A stretch of DNA of 25,667 bases, taken from positions 1-25,667 of the forward strand of contig JAMOVF010000147.1 in assembly GCA_027061625.1 (NCBI GenBank), read 5' to 3'. This document shows positions 1 through 7,268 of this stretch, in pieces. How positions within the stretch are numbered: the stretch's first letter is position 1; each line of letters starts with the position of its first letter. The notes below the pieces were generated by a model. That model was given only the letters and a program-made list of their open reading frames with translations, did no database searches and had not been told where the DNA came from. The translations under genes and the position numbers were made by a program. Source of the DNA: Deltaproteobacteria bacterium. GTDB lineage: Bacteria; Desulfobacterota; Dissulfuribacteria; Dissulfuribacterales; JALVPX01.

Positions 1-657
1 AATGGGAATTAGAAAATTAAGTGGCACAGAATCTACTTCAAGCCCTTTCAACTCTATGGCCAATTCAATGCGCTGCTCCAAGGACTCACCAAGACCAAGA
101 ATACCTCCAGCGCACACTTCAAGGCCTGCCTCCTTTGCCTGATTAATGGTATCCACACGCTCCTCATATGAATGAGTTGAAACAATGTTTGGGAAAAAAC
201 TTCTGCAAGTTTCTAAATTGTGGTGGTAACGGGTTAGGCCGGCATCTTTGAGCGCCTTGAGCCCAGACCCATCAATAATTCCTAAAGAGGCGCATACCTT
301 TATGCCGACTTCCTGCTTAATTTTGTGCACTATGCTGGCAATTTGGTCCACTTCTTTTTTTGAAGGCCCTTTGCCGCTGGCAACAAGGCTGAACCTGGTA
401 GCTCCTGACTCCTTTGCCTCTTCTGCCCTTTTGAGAATCTGATCAACAGGTGATATTTGATATACAGGGGCCTTGGTTTTATATCTGGCAGACTGGGCAC
501 AAAATGCGCAATCTTCAGAACATGCGCCAGACTTTACATTCATTATGGAACAGAGAGACAAACTATCCTTGCGCTTAGTAAGCTTGGCACCATAAGCTTC
601 TTTAAGCAGAGCATCAAAACTTAAAGTTAACAACTCATGATATCGTTCTTTATTCAT
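1..657 (-). CDS. bioB: Biotin synthase BioB (C-terminus cut by window edge)
   Basis: Radical SAM enzyme that inserts sulfur into dethiobiotin, the last step of biotin synthesis, in the cytoplasm. The frame is open from an ATG at 657-655 to the left edge, giving 219 codons of the roughly 320-340 usual for BioB. The radical SAM cluster motif is visible near residue 47 as SGACSEDCAFCAQS (CxxxCxxC), followed by the family segments ARYKTKAPVY, YHHNLETC and GGILGLGESLEQR. The start lies 3 bases after the bioA stop, so this is the last visible gene of the bioC-bioD-bioA-bioB operon and is probably translated from the same message. Truncation is only due to the window boundary. The identification is firm. 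Confidence 0.95.
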   Translation of the reverse strand, partial: MNKERYHELLTLSFDALLKEAYGAKLTKRKDSLSLCSIMNVKSGACSEDCAFCAQSARYKTKAPVYQISPVDQILKRAEEAKESGATRFSLVASGKGPSKKEVDQIASIVHKIKQEVGIKVCASLGIIDGSGLKALKDAGLTRYHHNLETCRSFFPNIVSTHSYEERVDTINQAKEAGLEVCAGGILGLGESLEQRIELAIELKGLEVDSVPLNFLIPI

Positions 658-660
658 ATT

Positions 661-2046
661 TCAACCTGGCAAAGTCTCATTAAAGGTATCAAAAGTTCGG
701 CCCAAGATGTCATCTATCTCTTTTTTCGTGGTGCACAATGGAAGAAATAGATAAATGACGTCGCCAAGGGGCCTTAATATCACCCCATTTTTTAAGCCTG
801 CCAGATAAATTTGAAAACCAATACGTTTTGATGAGTCAAAGGCCTTTTTGGCTGTCTTGTCCTGCACGATCTCGAATGCGCAAATCATACCAATATGCCT
901 TATATCTCCAATATTTGGATGATTGGAAATTTTTTTTGAGCCGGCAGCCAGGGTATTGATGCGCCCTGGAAGCCTGGTAAGCACCTCTTCTTTTTCAAAT
1001 ATCTCCAAAGATCCAAGGCCTGCTGATGAAGATAGAGGATTGCCTGTAAAGGTATGTCCATGGAAAAAGGTCTTTCCTTTTTCCCAATCATCATAGAAGG
1101 CATCAAATATTTCTTGGGTAGTAACTGTGGCGCCCATAGGCATATAACCACCAGTAAGCCCCTTTGAAAGACAGAGAAAATCTGGCACTATTTGACAATG
1201 TTCAAAAGCAAACATCCTGCCAGTGCGGCCAAAGCCAGTGGCAACCTCATCTAAAATCAAGTGCACGCCATGGTCCTTTGCCATTTTTGCCACCTTTGAG
1301 AGGTAAGCCTTGGGGTAGATTATCATGCCCCCCGCACCAAGAAGAAGGGGTTCCATGATGATTGCTGCGGTCTTGTCTGCCTCTTTCCTAAGGAGGTCTT
1401 CAAGATCCTCAAGACATGCTAGAGAACATGCAGGTTCTGGGTCATCCATATCATGATTCTCAAGGCCCAGGGGGCAACGGTAACAATATGGCGTTGGCAA
1501 CCTGTGGGAATGAAAGGTAAGGCAATCAAAAGGGCCTTTAAACATGGGAACCCCGCCTAGGCTCAACATGCCAATGGTATCCCCATGATATCCCCTTTCC
1601 AAGCTGATAAATTTTTCCTTTTCAGGCCTTCCTGACTGTTTCCAATATTGAAGAGACATCTTTATTGCCACTTCACAGGCAGTTGAGCCATTATCTGAAT
1701 AAAAGACCTTGCAGAGCGGTTCAGGTGTTAGCTCTACCAATTTTTGAGCCAGATTAATGGCAGGGGCATGGGTGGTTCCTGCAAAATGGACCTGTTCCAA
1801 GCGCTCCATTTGAGCCTTTACATGGGCTTTGATAACTGGATGGTTGTGGCCATGCAGAATGGCCCACCATGAGGAAATGGTGTCATAATATCTGTTGCCA
1901 TAAACATCATATAGAAATACACCCTCTCCCCTTTCTACAAAGAGGGGGTCGCGATCTTTATAATCCTTCATCTGGGTATATGGATGCCACACATATTGCC
2001 GGTCTGCATCCAGCAACTTTTCTATCTTTTTTTCTACCTTGCTCAC
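661..2046 (-). CDS. bioA: Adenosylmethionine-8-amino-7-oxononanoate aminotransferase BioA
   Basis: PLP enzyme that converts KAPA to DAPA with S-adenosylmethionine as amino donor, the third-last step of biotin synthesis. The 461-aa protein has the class III aminotransferase features: substrate segment WHPYTQM (20-26), DNGSTACEVAIKM (118-130), GYHGDTIGMLS (152-162), the cofactor Asp in LDEVATGFGRTG (265-276, D266) and the Schiff-base lysine in LSKGLTGGYMPMGA (K295). The start is GTG at 2046, chosen because it shares one base with the bioD stop (TAGTG on the coding strand) and has AGGAG about 10 bases upstream inside the end of bioD. It is therefore probably translationally coupled to bioD. Length is slightly above the usual 420-450 aa, within the normal range for the family. 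Confidence 0.97.
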   Translation of the reverse strand: MSKVEKKIEKLLDADRQYVWHPYTQMKDYKDRDPLFVERGEGVFLYDVYGNRYYDTISSWWAILHGHNHPVIKAHVKAQMERLEQVHFAGTTHAPAINLAQKLVELTPEPLCKVFYSDNGSTACEVAIKMSLQYWKQSGRPEKEKFISLERGYHGDTIGMLSLGGVPMFKGPFDCLTFHSHRLPTPYCYRCPLGLENHDMDDPEPACSLACLEDLEDLLRKEADKTAAIIMEPLLLGAGGMIIYPKAYLSKVAKMAKDHGVHLILDEVATGFGRTGRMFAFEHCQIVPDFLCLSKGLTGGYMPMGATVTTQEIFDAFYDDWEKGKTFFHGHTFTGNPLSSSAGLGSLEIFEKEEVLTRLPGRINTLAAGSKKISNHPNIGDIRHIGMICAFEIVQDKTAKKAFDSSKRIGFQIYLAGLKNGVILRPLGDVIYLFLPLCTTKKEIDDILGRTFDTFNETLPG

Positions 2047-2741
2047 TAATCTAGCTCTCCTGAAAATAAAAAGTCAGCGGCTTTTGCTATAGCTGGACAA
2101 TAGCCATTGAAATCGTGTTTATAAGGAATCAAACCGAATATTTTAGCTTTTGGGCAGAACTCTTTGATTATTTCCATATTGTCCTTGACAATTTCAGGAT
2201 CTGAATCTGGTTCTAGATCATTGAATATGATGCCTGCCAAAGGAATGGATCTAGACTCCATGGCCTCTATGGTTAAAAGCGTATGGTTAATAGTTCCAAG
2301 ACCTGCCCTGGCCACAACAATAGTTGGTATAGTAAGCCGTTTTACAAAGTCAGCAAGGAGCAAGCTCCTTGTGATCGGCACCATCAGGCCTCCCACTCCC
2401 TCTATTAGCAAGATATCACATTCTCTAGAAAGTTTATCTGTGGATCTTACAAGAATTTCAGTATCTATTTCCTCTCCCTCTTTTTGTGCTGCCAAATGAG
2501 GAGAAGCTGGAAGACTGAAGGTGTAAGGAGCTTCCAAGGAGCCTTTGCGGCAGGTGCGCTCCCCTTTGCCCATGGTTTCGTAACAAAATGCAAGATCTTC
2601 TGAGACCTCTCCTGTGCCTGATGTCACCCATTTCTGGCACAATACATTGATTTTTCTTGCATTCAATTCTTTTGCAAGACCAGCACAGAAAAAAGTTTTT
2701 CCTACGCCAGTATCAGTTCCAGTGATAAAATAAGTGCCCAT
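2046..2741 (-). CDS. bioD: ATP-dependent dethiobiotin synthetase BioD
   Basis: Closes the ureido ring of dethiobiotin from DAPA, CO2 and ATP. The 231-aa protein begins with the family P-loop GTDTGVGKT (8-16, K15); the catalytic lysine equivalent to Lys37 of E. coli BioD falls at the same number here, in CQKWVTSGT (K37). IEGVGGLMVPI in the middle is the second BioD signature. The start ATG at 2741 has a weak purine-rich site (AAAAGG) upstream. It lies 97 bases downstream of bioC; that gap is AT-rich and shows no terminator hairpin, so read-through from bioC is plausible. The 3' end overlaps the bioA GTG by one base. Confidence 0.96.
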   Translation of the reverse strand: MGTYFITGTDTGVGKTFFCAGLAKELNARKINVLCQKWVTSGTGEVSEDLAFCYETMGKGERTCRKGSLEAPYTFSLPASPHLAAQKEGEEIDTEILVRSTDKLSRECDILLIEGVGGLMVPITRSLLLADFVKRLTIPTIVVARAGLGTINHTLLTIEAMESRSIPLAGIIFNDLEPDSDPEIVKDNMEIIKEFCPKAKIFGLIPYKHDFNGYCPAIAKAADFLFSGELD

Positions 2742-2838
2742 TTCTATTCAGCCTTTTAAAGATAGGGAAATATTTAGCATAAGATCATTGGAAACAACCT
2801 GCTATTTTTCATATATTACTTTAATTTAATTATATAAC

Positions 2839-3639
2839 CTACCTGGATACAGTAACAAAAAATATTTGATATGTTACTTTAATAGCACCAAATCTTTGCA
2901 AAAATTCCTGCTCAACTCTAGCAAGCCCTTTTCTGGATCTTATCAAAGGCCTGCGTTTCAGCGGAACAGCAACTCCTGTGTATTTGAGGCTGGACAACAG
3001 CTCTATTAGAGTATCATATTCCTTTTTAATAAGCAGCTCTTCAACTTGGCAGGCGCCAAAAACAGCAGTGACAAGGGCAGTCAATTCTTCCTTGCCGGGA
3101 AACAGGGAAGATATCAGTGCAGTTTTCCTGTCAGCAGCATTTACAAGGGCAGTTTGAAGCTCTTTAAGGGTAGATGGGCCAAAAACAGAAAAGATTATAT
3201 CGCCTTTTTGGCTTAAAATAGTCGAATATACCCCTAAAGCCTTTTTTAAATCTGCAAACCATTGAAAAGTTGCGCTAGAGATAATGAGATCATAAGGGGC
3301 CTTATTCAATATCTTTTCTGGCAGATTTTCACCATCTGCTTTCAATAATGATATGCGTTCATCATCATAAGCGGCCAAGCGGCCTTGCGCCTTTTTAACC
3401 ATGGCTGGGGCCAAATCAATGGCTGTAATTTTGGCTTTTGGATTCAAAGTAGCAAGCCTGGCGGTAAGACGGCCGGTGCCACAGCCTATTTCAAGAATAT
3501 TGCTATAATTCCGCCCTTCTATTTTAGCCGCAAGGCGCTCCTCTGAGATATTTTGGACATTAGCCCATTCTTCATAGGTGGCCGCAGCCTTTGAAAAGGC
3601 GTTTTTTATCTTTTCCTTGTCAACAGGCCTTGTGATCAT
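2839..3639 (-). CDS. bioC: Malonyl-ACP O-methyltransferase BioC
   Basis: SAM-dependent methyltransferase that methylates the free carboxyl of malonyl-ACP so that the pimeloyl chain can be built by the fatty acid machinery. The protein is 266 aa from the ATG at 3639. The SAM-binding loop is ILEIGCGTGRLTARLA (48-63), and the BioC-type segment SSATFQWFADLKKAL follows near the middle. The open frame extends upstream to another ATG at 3744, but an intrinsic terminator belonging to the upstream gene lies between the two, and 3639 gives the normal BioC length and N-terminus; a short AGG site precedes it. No carboxylesterase partner (BioH, BioG or similar) and no bioF are visible here. I see no BirA-type operator in the 64 bases between terminator and start. 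Confidence 0.9.
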   Translation of the reverse strand: MITRPVDKEKIKNAFSKAAATYEEWANVQNISEERLAAKIEGRNYSNILEIGCGTGRLTARLATLNPKAKITAIDLAPAMVKKAQGRLAAYDDERISLLKADGENLPEKILNKAPYDLIISSATFQWFADLKKALGVYSTILSQKGDIIFSVFGPSTLKELQTALVNAADRKTALISSLFPGKEELTALVTAVFGACQVEELLIKKEYDTLIELLSSLKYTGVAVPLKRRPLIRSRKGLARVEQEFLQRFGAIKVTYQIFFVTVSR

Positions 3640-3703
3640 AACCTGTTTAAAATTCCATAGATCCTTATCAAATACAACTTGTGCCTTTTGTAGAAAATTT
3701 TCC

Positions 3704-3730
3704 AATAAAAAAGGCCCTTGTAAAAGGGCC
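3704..3730 (-). terminator. Intrinsic terminator of the lpxC-cytochrome unit
   Basis: On the minus strand a perfect 7-bp GC-rich stem, GGCCCTT / AAGGGCC with a four-base TTAC loop, is followed directly by TTTTTTATT. It starts 26 bases after the cytochrome stop codon and ends about 65 bases before the bioC start, so it insulates the two transcription units and implies a separate promoter for the bio genes. Confidence 0.85.
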
Positions 3731-3756
3731 CGTAGGAGATGCAAATATTTATGTTT

Positions 3757-4104
3757 TTATTTATGGCAAGTCTTGCAAGTCTTACCCTTTTTTACCTTCA
3801 TTTCCACATGACAGGGCCAGCAAAATTTTTTATGAAAGTCATTGGACATACCCTTTAGCTTTTTTATTTCAACTTTAAGCGCTCCGCCCTCAGGACTTTT
3901 GTGGCATTTCACGCACTTCAATTTTTTCTGATGATTCCTATGTGGAAATATAACGGCCTTTTTCTTCCCCTTTATTGAGTATTTTGCCTTAAGATCTATT
4001 GTTTCAGGCCCATTTCCACTGGAGGCAGGCCCGATCTGAGGCATTAATAGAGCAATTGAAACCGAAATAAGTGCAATTATAAGAAATAGCAAACTTTTTT
4101 TCAT
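3757..4104 (-). CDS. Triheme cytochrome c7 (PpcA-like), periplasmic
   Basis: A 115-aa protein with a Lys-rich start and hydrophobic stretch (residues 4-24) reading as a signal peptide, then three heme-binding CxxCH motifs: CVKCH (64-68), CWPCH (95-99) and CKTCH (110-114). Outside these motifs there are exactly three histidines, H55, H58 and H91, which would supply the distal ligand for each of three bis-His hemes. The segment FPHRNHQ (53-59) matches the FPHxxHQ start of the c7/PpcA fold known from Geobacter, where such proteins shuttle electrons across the periplasm. A strong AGGGGG site precedes the ATG. The gene lies 29 bases after lpxC, probably on the same message, and is followed by a clear terminator. 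The electron partner is unknown. Confidence 0.88.
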   Translation of the reverse strand: MKKSLLFLIIALISVSIALLMPQIGPASSGNGPETIDLKAKYSIKGKKKAVIFPHRNHQKKLKCVKCHKSPEGGALKVEIKKLKGMSNDFHKKFCWPCHVEMKVKKGKTCKTCHK

Positions 4105-4133
4105 GATTCCCCCTGTTTATGGTTTATTTCTAT

Positions 4134-5066
4134 CTAAATATTGGCTACTGCCGCTGATGCCTGTTTACTGGATACGTTCCAATAACGCCTTTTAACCACG
4201 TTCTTGTCCTGTTCCACTACTTCATAATTATCGGCATCATTTAAAATGGCCTGTAAAAGTTTGCTATGCAGCATATGGCCACTCTTATATCCCTGGACAT
4301 GGGCAATCATGGGCATACCTATAAGATAAAGATCTCCTATCAAATCAAGCACTTTATGTTTTACAAATTCGTCAGGGAAACGAAGGCCTTCTTCATTTAT
4401 TATAGAGCGCTCACTCAACACCACTGCATTTTCCAAAGATCCACCAAGGGCAAGGCCGTTCTTCTGCATCATTTCTACTTCCTTAAGAAATCCAAAGGTC
4501 CTGGCCCTAGCTATTTGATCTTCATAGACCTGTTCATTAATAACACCAGAAAATTTCTGCCTGGCAATCATAGGATGATCAAAATCGATCTCCAGTGTTA
4601 CTGTCATTACATCGCAAGGCTCTGCACTTATAAACGAATCGCCGTTTTTAACAGCAACCGGTTTTAAAATCTTCAAATAACGCCTGGATTGAGCCTGCTC
4701 TTTTTTACCAGCTTTTTTGAGCAAAGCGACAAATGAATAGGCGCTTCCATCTATAGCAGGAACTTCTGGTCCATCCAGTTCAACAATGGCATTATCAATT
4801 CCGACACCTGCAAAGGCTGACATTAAGTGCTCTATAGTAGACACTGTGGAATTACCGATGCCTATTGTCGTGGCGAAACGGACATCTGTAACATATTGAA
4901 TTCGGGCTGGGATCAAGACCTGAGGCTCAACATCCTTTCTTAAAAATCTGATGCCAGAATTTACTGGTGCTGGCTTGATCCTTAACTTAACTTCTTTGCC
5001 TGAATGAAGCCCGATTCCTACCAAAGTTATATTTTTCTTTATTGTATGCTGGAGAGATGAATTCAT
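4134..5066 (-). CDS. lpxC: UDP-3-O-acyl-N-acetylglucosamine deacetylase LpxC
   Basis: Zinc deacetylase that catalyses the committed step of lipid A synthesis in the cytoplasm; its presence argues for an outer membrane with LPS. The 310-aa protein carries the zinc and catalytic residues at the expected places: E79-H80 in TIEHLMSAFAG, H237, K238 and D241 in KHKVLDLIGD, and H264 in SGHMLHSKLL. The N-terminal GIGLHSGK and the DGSAYSF segment are also typical. ATG at 5066 is preceded by GGAG six bases upstream. Only the c7 cytochrome follows it before the terminator. Unusually, it has a long structured leader (see 5067-5434). Confidence 0.97.
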   Translation of the reverse strand: MNSSLQHTIKKNITLVGIGLHSGKEVKLRIKPAPVNSGIRFLRKDVEPQVLIPARIQYVTDVRFATTIGIGNSTVSTIEHLMSAFAGVGIDNAIVELDGPEVPAIDGSAYSFVALLKKAGKKEQAQSRRYLKILKPVAVKNGDSFISAEPCDVMTVTLEIDFDHPMIARQKFSGVINEQVYEDQIARARTFGFLKEVEMMQKNGLALGGSLENAVVLSERSIINEEGLRFPDEFVKHKVLDLIGDLYLIGMPMIAHVQGYKSGHMLHSKLLQAILNDADNYEVVEQDKNVVKRRYWNVSSKQASAAVANI

Positions 5067-5095
5067 TATTATCTCCGTTTTGTTTTCAAATTAAA

Positions 5096-5193
5096 CAGGA
5101 GGGTTCCAAAAAGCAGCTCCCTATCCTAAATGCCATTTGTTTAGTTCCCAATCTCCCCAAAGGCACTGTCTATCTATTTTTGGAGCCCTCCTG
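5096..5193. other. Long-stem structured element in the lpxC leader
   Basis: Arms 5096-5112 and 5177-5193 are complementary over 17 positions, with the single exception of 5104/5185 (G.U if the plus strand is transcribed, C/A mismatch if the minus strand is). The outer 8 bp, CAGGAGGG with CCCTCCTG, are perfect. The 64-base interior can form a second helix (minus strand AGTGCC-TTTG with CAAA-GGCATT and one bulge). It ends 29 bases before the lpxC ATG. It could be a leader regulator, a small RNA on either strand, or a terminator with poor U-tract; I cannot assign a known RNA family. Confidence 0.55.
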
Positions 5194-5289
5194 ATTTGTG
5201 AATTTTTTATACGCAAATAACGTGCCCTCAACCCCGCAGCCAAAAAAAACATAAAATCAAATGGTTAACTACAGGGAGAAAAACACATC

Positions 5290-5316
5290 ATTATACGTGA
5301 GACATAAAAGCCTCAC
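5290..5316 (-). promoter_or_regulatory. Candidate lpxC promoter with overlapping inverted repeat
   Basis: On the minus strand a perfect TATAAT (5295-5290) sits immediately downstream of GTGAG-N10-CTCAC (5316-5297), which occupies the -35/-10 spacer where a repressor could bind. The -35 position has no good TTGACA match. If used, it would give an lpxC leader of about 215 bases containing the long-stem element. Confidence 0.4.
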
Positions 5317-5434
5317 ACATATCATGCAATATGAGACTTTTTTGTCACTTCAGGGATCAGCTCAATGAAATCGCGCTTGAACATGGAATAGCTAATTTTG
5401 AGGGATAATTTATGATTAAAATAAAATCCGGAAT

Positions 5435-6373
5435 TCAGCTTGATAGGCCCAGCCTTTTTAAGGCACGCTCATCTTTTGACCAATCCTTCAAGACTTTGAC
5501 CCATAAATCAAGAAAGACCTTTTTATTTAAAGCCCTCTCTAGTTCTTCTCTGGTGAGTTTGCCGACCTTTTTAATAAATTTCCCTCCTTTTCCTATAATA
5601 ATTCCCTTTTGAGAAGGTCGTTCTACATAGATAACTGCCCTTATGCGCAAAAGATTTTTCTCCGGCACTTCTTCTATATCCTCCACCTCTACAGCAGTAG
5701 AATATGGCACTTCCTGTTCAGCCAAAAGGAAGATCTTTTCCCGTATCAGCTCTGCGACCATGTCCTCAAGTCTTTGATCAGAAGTAGTAGAGCGGTCATA
5801 ATATTGCGGACCTCTAGGTAGAAGGCTCAATATTTCATCAAGGACTCTATCTATCCCGCTCATATATTTTGCAGAGATAGGAATTATTGCTTCAAAGGGA
5901 AAAAGCTCTTTAAAAGAATCAATAATAGGCAACAATTCTGTTTTTGGAATCCTATCCACCTTATTCAGAACCAATATTACTGGTGCACCCACTTCCTTTA
6001 AGATGTCAAGGATAGCAAATTCCTGGCCGCGTTTCCTACTGGTTACGTCAACAACAAAAAGCACTATATCCACATCTTTTAAAGCATTGAGAGCACTTTC
6101 TACAATGACCTTGTTGAGCAGGTGTTTTGATTCATGAATACCTGGAGTATCCACAAAGACTATCTGAAAGTTGTCACCTGTTAAAATTCCTCTGATTTGC
6201 CGCCTGGTAGTCTGTGGTTTAGGGGTTGTAATGGCCACTTTTTCGCCTAAGAGAGCATTCAATAGTGTAGACTTGCCCACATTAGGCGCACCAATAATGG
6301 CAACAAAACCAGATCTGAAATTTTCACTAGAATTAGGATTTGAGTCTGGAGGGTAAGGGTCAGATTCTGTCAT
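5435..6373 (-). CDS. era: GTPase Era
   Basis: Essential GTPase that binds the 3' end of 16S rRNA and checks small-subunit assembly. The 312-aa protein shows all G motifs: GAPNVGKST (28-36), the switch region PKPQTTRRQIRG (51-62), DTPG (75-78), NKVD (137-140) and SAK (167-169). The C-terminal KH domain is recognisable from its GxxG loop in GIIIGKGGKFIKK. The first 20 residues are a polar, Pro/Asn/Ser-rich extension before the G domain. It follows rnc by 18 bases, the classic rnc-era pairing in which RNase III processing and ribosome assembly genes are co-transcribed. Start ATG at 6373 has AGAGGA about 12 bases upstream. Confidence 0.97.
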   Translation of the reverse strand: MTESDPYPPDSNPNSSENFRSGFVAIIGAPNVGKSTLLNALLGEKVAITTPKPQTTRRQIRGILTGDNFQIVFVDTPGIHESKHLLNKVIVESALNALKDVDIVLFVVDVTSRKRGQEFAILDILKEVGAPVILVLNKVDRIPKTELLPIIDSFKELFPFEAIIPISAKYMSGIDRVLDEILSLLPRGPQYYDRSTTSDQRLEDMVAELIREKIFLLAEQEVPYSTAVEVEDIEEVPEKNLLRIRAVIYVERPSQKGIIIGKGGKFIKKVGKLTREELERALNKKVFLDLWVKVLKDWSKDERALKRLGLSS

Positions 6374-6391
6374 GCTAAATATTTCCTCTAT

Positions 6392-7105
6392 TTAAATATT
6401 CTTGTCTTTTAAAGAACCCAATGCCTTTCGTGCAGCATCCTGTTCTGCTTCTTTTTTGCTATGACCTTTTCCTATTGCAAGCTCTTTGCCTTCAAGCTGT
6501 AAAGAGACTGTAAAGTGGCGGTCATGGGCGGGACCGACCACCTCCACTGTCTTATAACTTGGAACAGCATGGAATTTTGCTTGGGTGACTTCCTGGAGTG
6601 TGCTTTTATAATCTTTATCCAGGCCGCCATTTTCCACCATATCTAACAATTCACCAAAAACATCTTCTACAAATTTAAAGGCCTGCTCAATGCCGCCATC
6701 TAGATAGATGGCTCCTATCAAGGCCTCAAAGGCATCTGCAAGGATGGAAGGTTTTTCATGGCCGCCGCTTTTTTCCTCTCCGTGACCAAGCCTCAAGTAG
6801 TCGCCAAGCTTCATTTTCTTTGCCAGGCTGGATAATGTAGATTCATTGACCAGGGAGGCCCTCATCCTAGTGAGTTCTCCCTCTTTGAATTGTGTACCAA
6901 ATCTATCATAAAGCAGCTTACTAATGACTAACTCCAATACTGCATCTCCCAAAAATTCTAGTACTTCATAATCTGGAACATCTGGGCCATGTTCAGCAGC
7001 ATAAGATCTATGGGTTAGGGCCTGTTCAAGGAGTGGCTTATCTGAAAATGTATAATTCAGTTCCTTCTCCAATTGTTTCAAAGGCTGTTTAGAATCATCG
7101 GTCAT
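6392..7105 (-). CDS. rnc: Ribonuclease III
   Basis: Double-strand-specific endoribonuclease that processes rRNA precursors and structured mRNAs. From ATG at 7105 the protein is 237 aa, the usual size. The RNase III signature lies at 47-60 (YEVLEFLGDAVLEL, with metal-binding residues E50 and D54), the second acidic cluster is in ADAFEALIGAIYLD, and a C-terminal double-stranded RNA-binding domain ends in KKEAEQDAARKAL. The frame is open further upstream to a TTG at 7171, but those 22 residues are not typical of RNase III and that TTG has no binding site; the chosen ATG has GAGGAG, though rather far (15 bases). It is divergent from ilvD across about 160 bases and leads the rnc-era unit. Confidence 0.94.
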   Translation of the reverse strand: MTDDSKQPLKQLEKELNYTFSDKPLLEQALTHRSYAAEHGPDVPDYEVLEFLGDAVLELVISKLLYDRFGTQFKEGELTRMRASLVNESTLSSLAKKMKLGDYLRLGHGEEKSGGHEKPSILADAFEALIGAIYLDGGIEQAFKFVEDVFGELLDMVENGGLDKDYKSTLQEVTQAKFHAVPSYKTVEVVGPAHDRHFTVSLQLEGKELAIGKGHSKKEAEQDAARKALGSLKDKNI

Positions 7106-7268
7106 GTGTCGCTGGCAGATCTCCTCATATGGGAAACATTCAATATCAATTATTTTGTAATTCTTTAACAAAACTATGAAACAGGGACAAGTGCGATATG
7201 GACATCACCTTGATTTCCAGACCAGGTTCTGGCATCCTGGGCTAAATTTATCAGCGAGGTTGTTAAAG

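Larger units (their letters stand above)
5067..5434. other. Gene-free 368-base leader between era and lpxC
   Basis: No credible gene is seen. Reading toward lpxC (minus strand), the stretch holds a perfect TATAAT hexamer next to a GTGAG/CTCAC inverted repeat (5290-5316), a second TGAGAC copy at 5332-5337, an AT-rich spacer, the long-stem element at 5096-5193, and the lpxC ribosome binding site. No intrinsic terminator for era is obvious. A 20-codon frame (5384-5322, minus) lacks a ribosome binding site. Confidence 0.6.

Noticed and set aside
3640..3703. Possible BirA (biotin repressor) operator before bioC
   Set aside because: An AGGTTA-like half-site is present but no matching second half at the expected spacing.
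3640..3744. 35-residue N-terminal extension of BioC from an upstream ATG
   Set aside because: The extension runs through the intrinsic terminator of the preceding unit and is not seen in BioC proteins.
4266..4667. 133-codon plus-strand frame opposite lpxC
   Set aside because: Lies wholly antisense to a firm lpxC gene and the translation has no protein-like features.
5322..5384. 20-codon frame on the minus strand with faint similarity to the start of an HU/IHF protein
   Set aside because: Too short, no ribosome binding site, and it stops early; the likeness is within chance.
7106..7171. Longer RNase III starting at TTG 7171
   Set aside because: No ribosome binding site and the added residues do not belong to the family; the downstream ATG gives the normal length.
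7217..7232. CCAGA/TCTGG inverted repeat before ilvD
   Set aside because: Only five base pairs with no accompanying promoter or U-run; not convincing as a regulatory site.
7176..7268. Longer IlvD from ATG 7176, or a leader peptide for attenuation
   Set aside because: The added residues are not conserved, and the stretch is not enriched in Ile, Val or Leu codons followed by a terminator hairpin.
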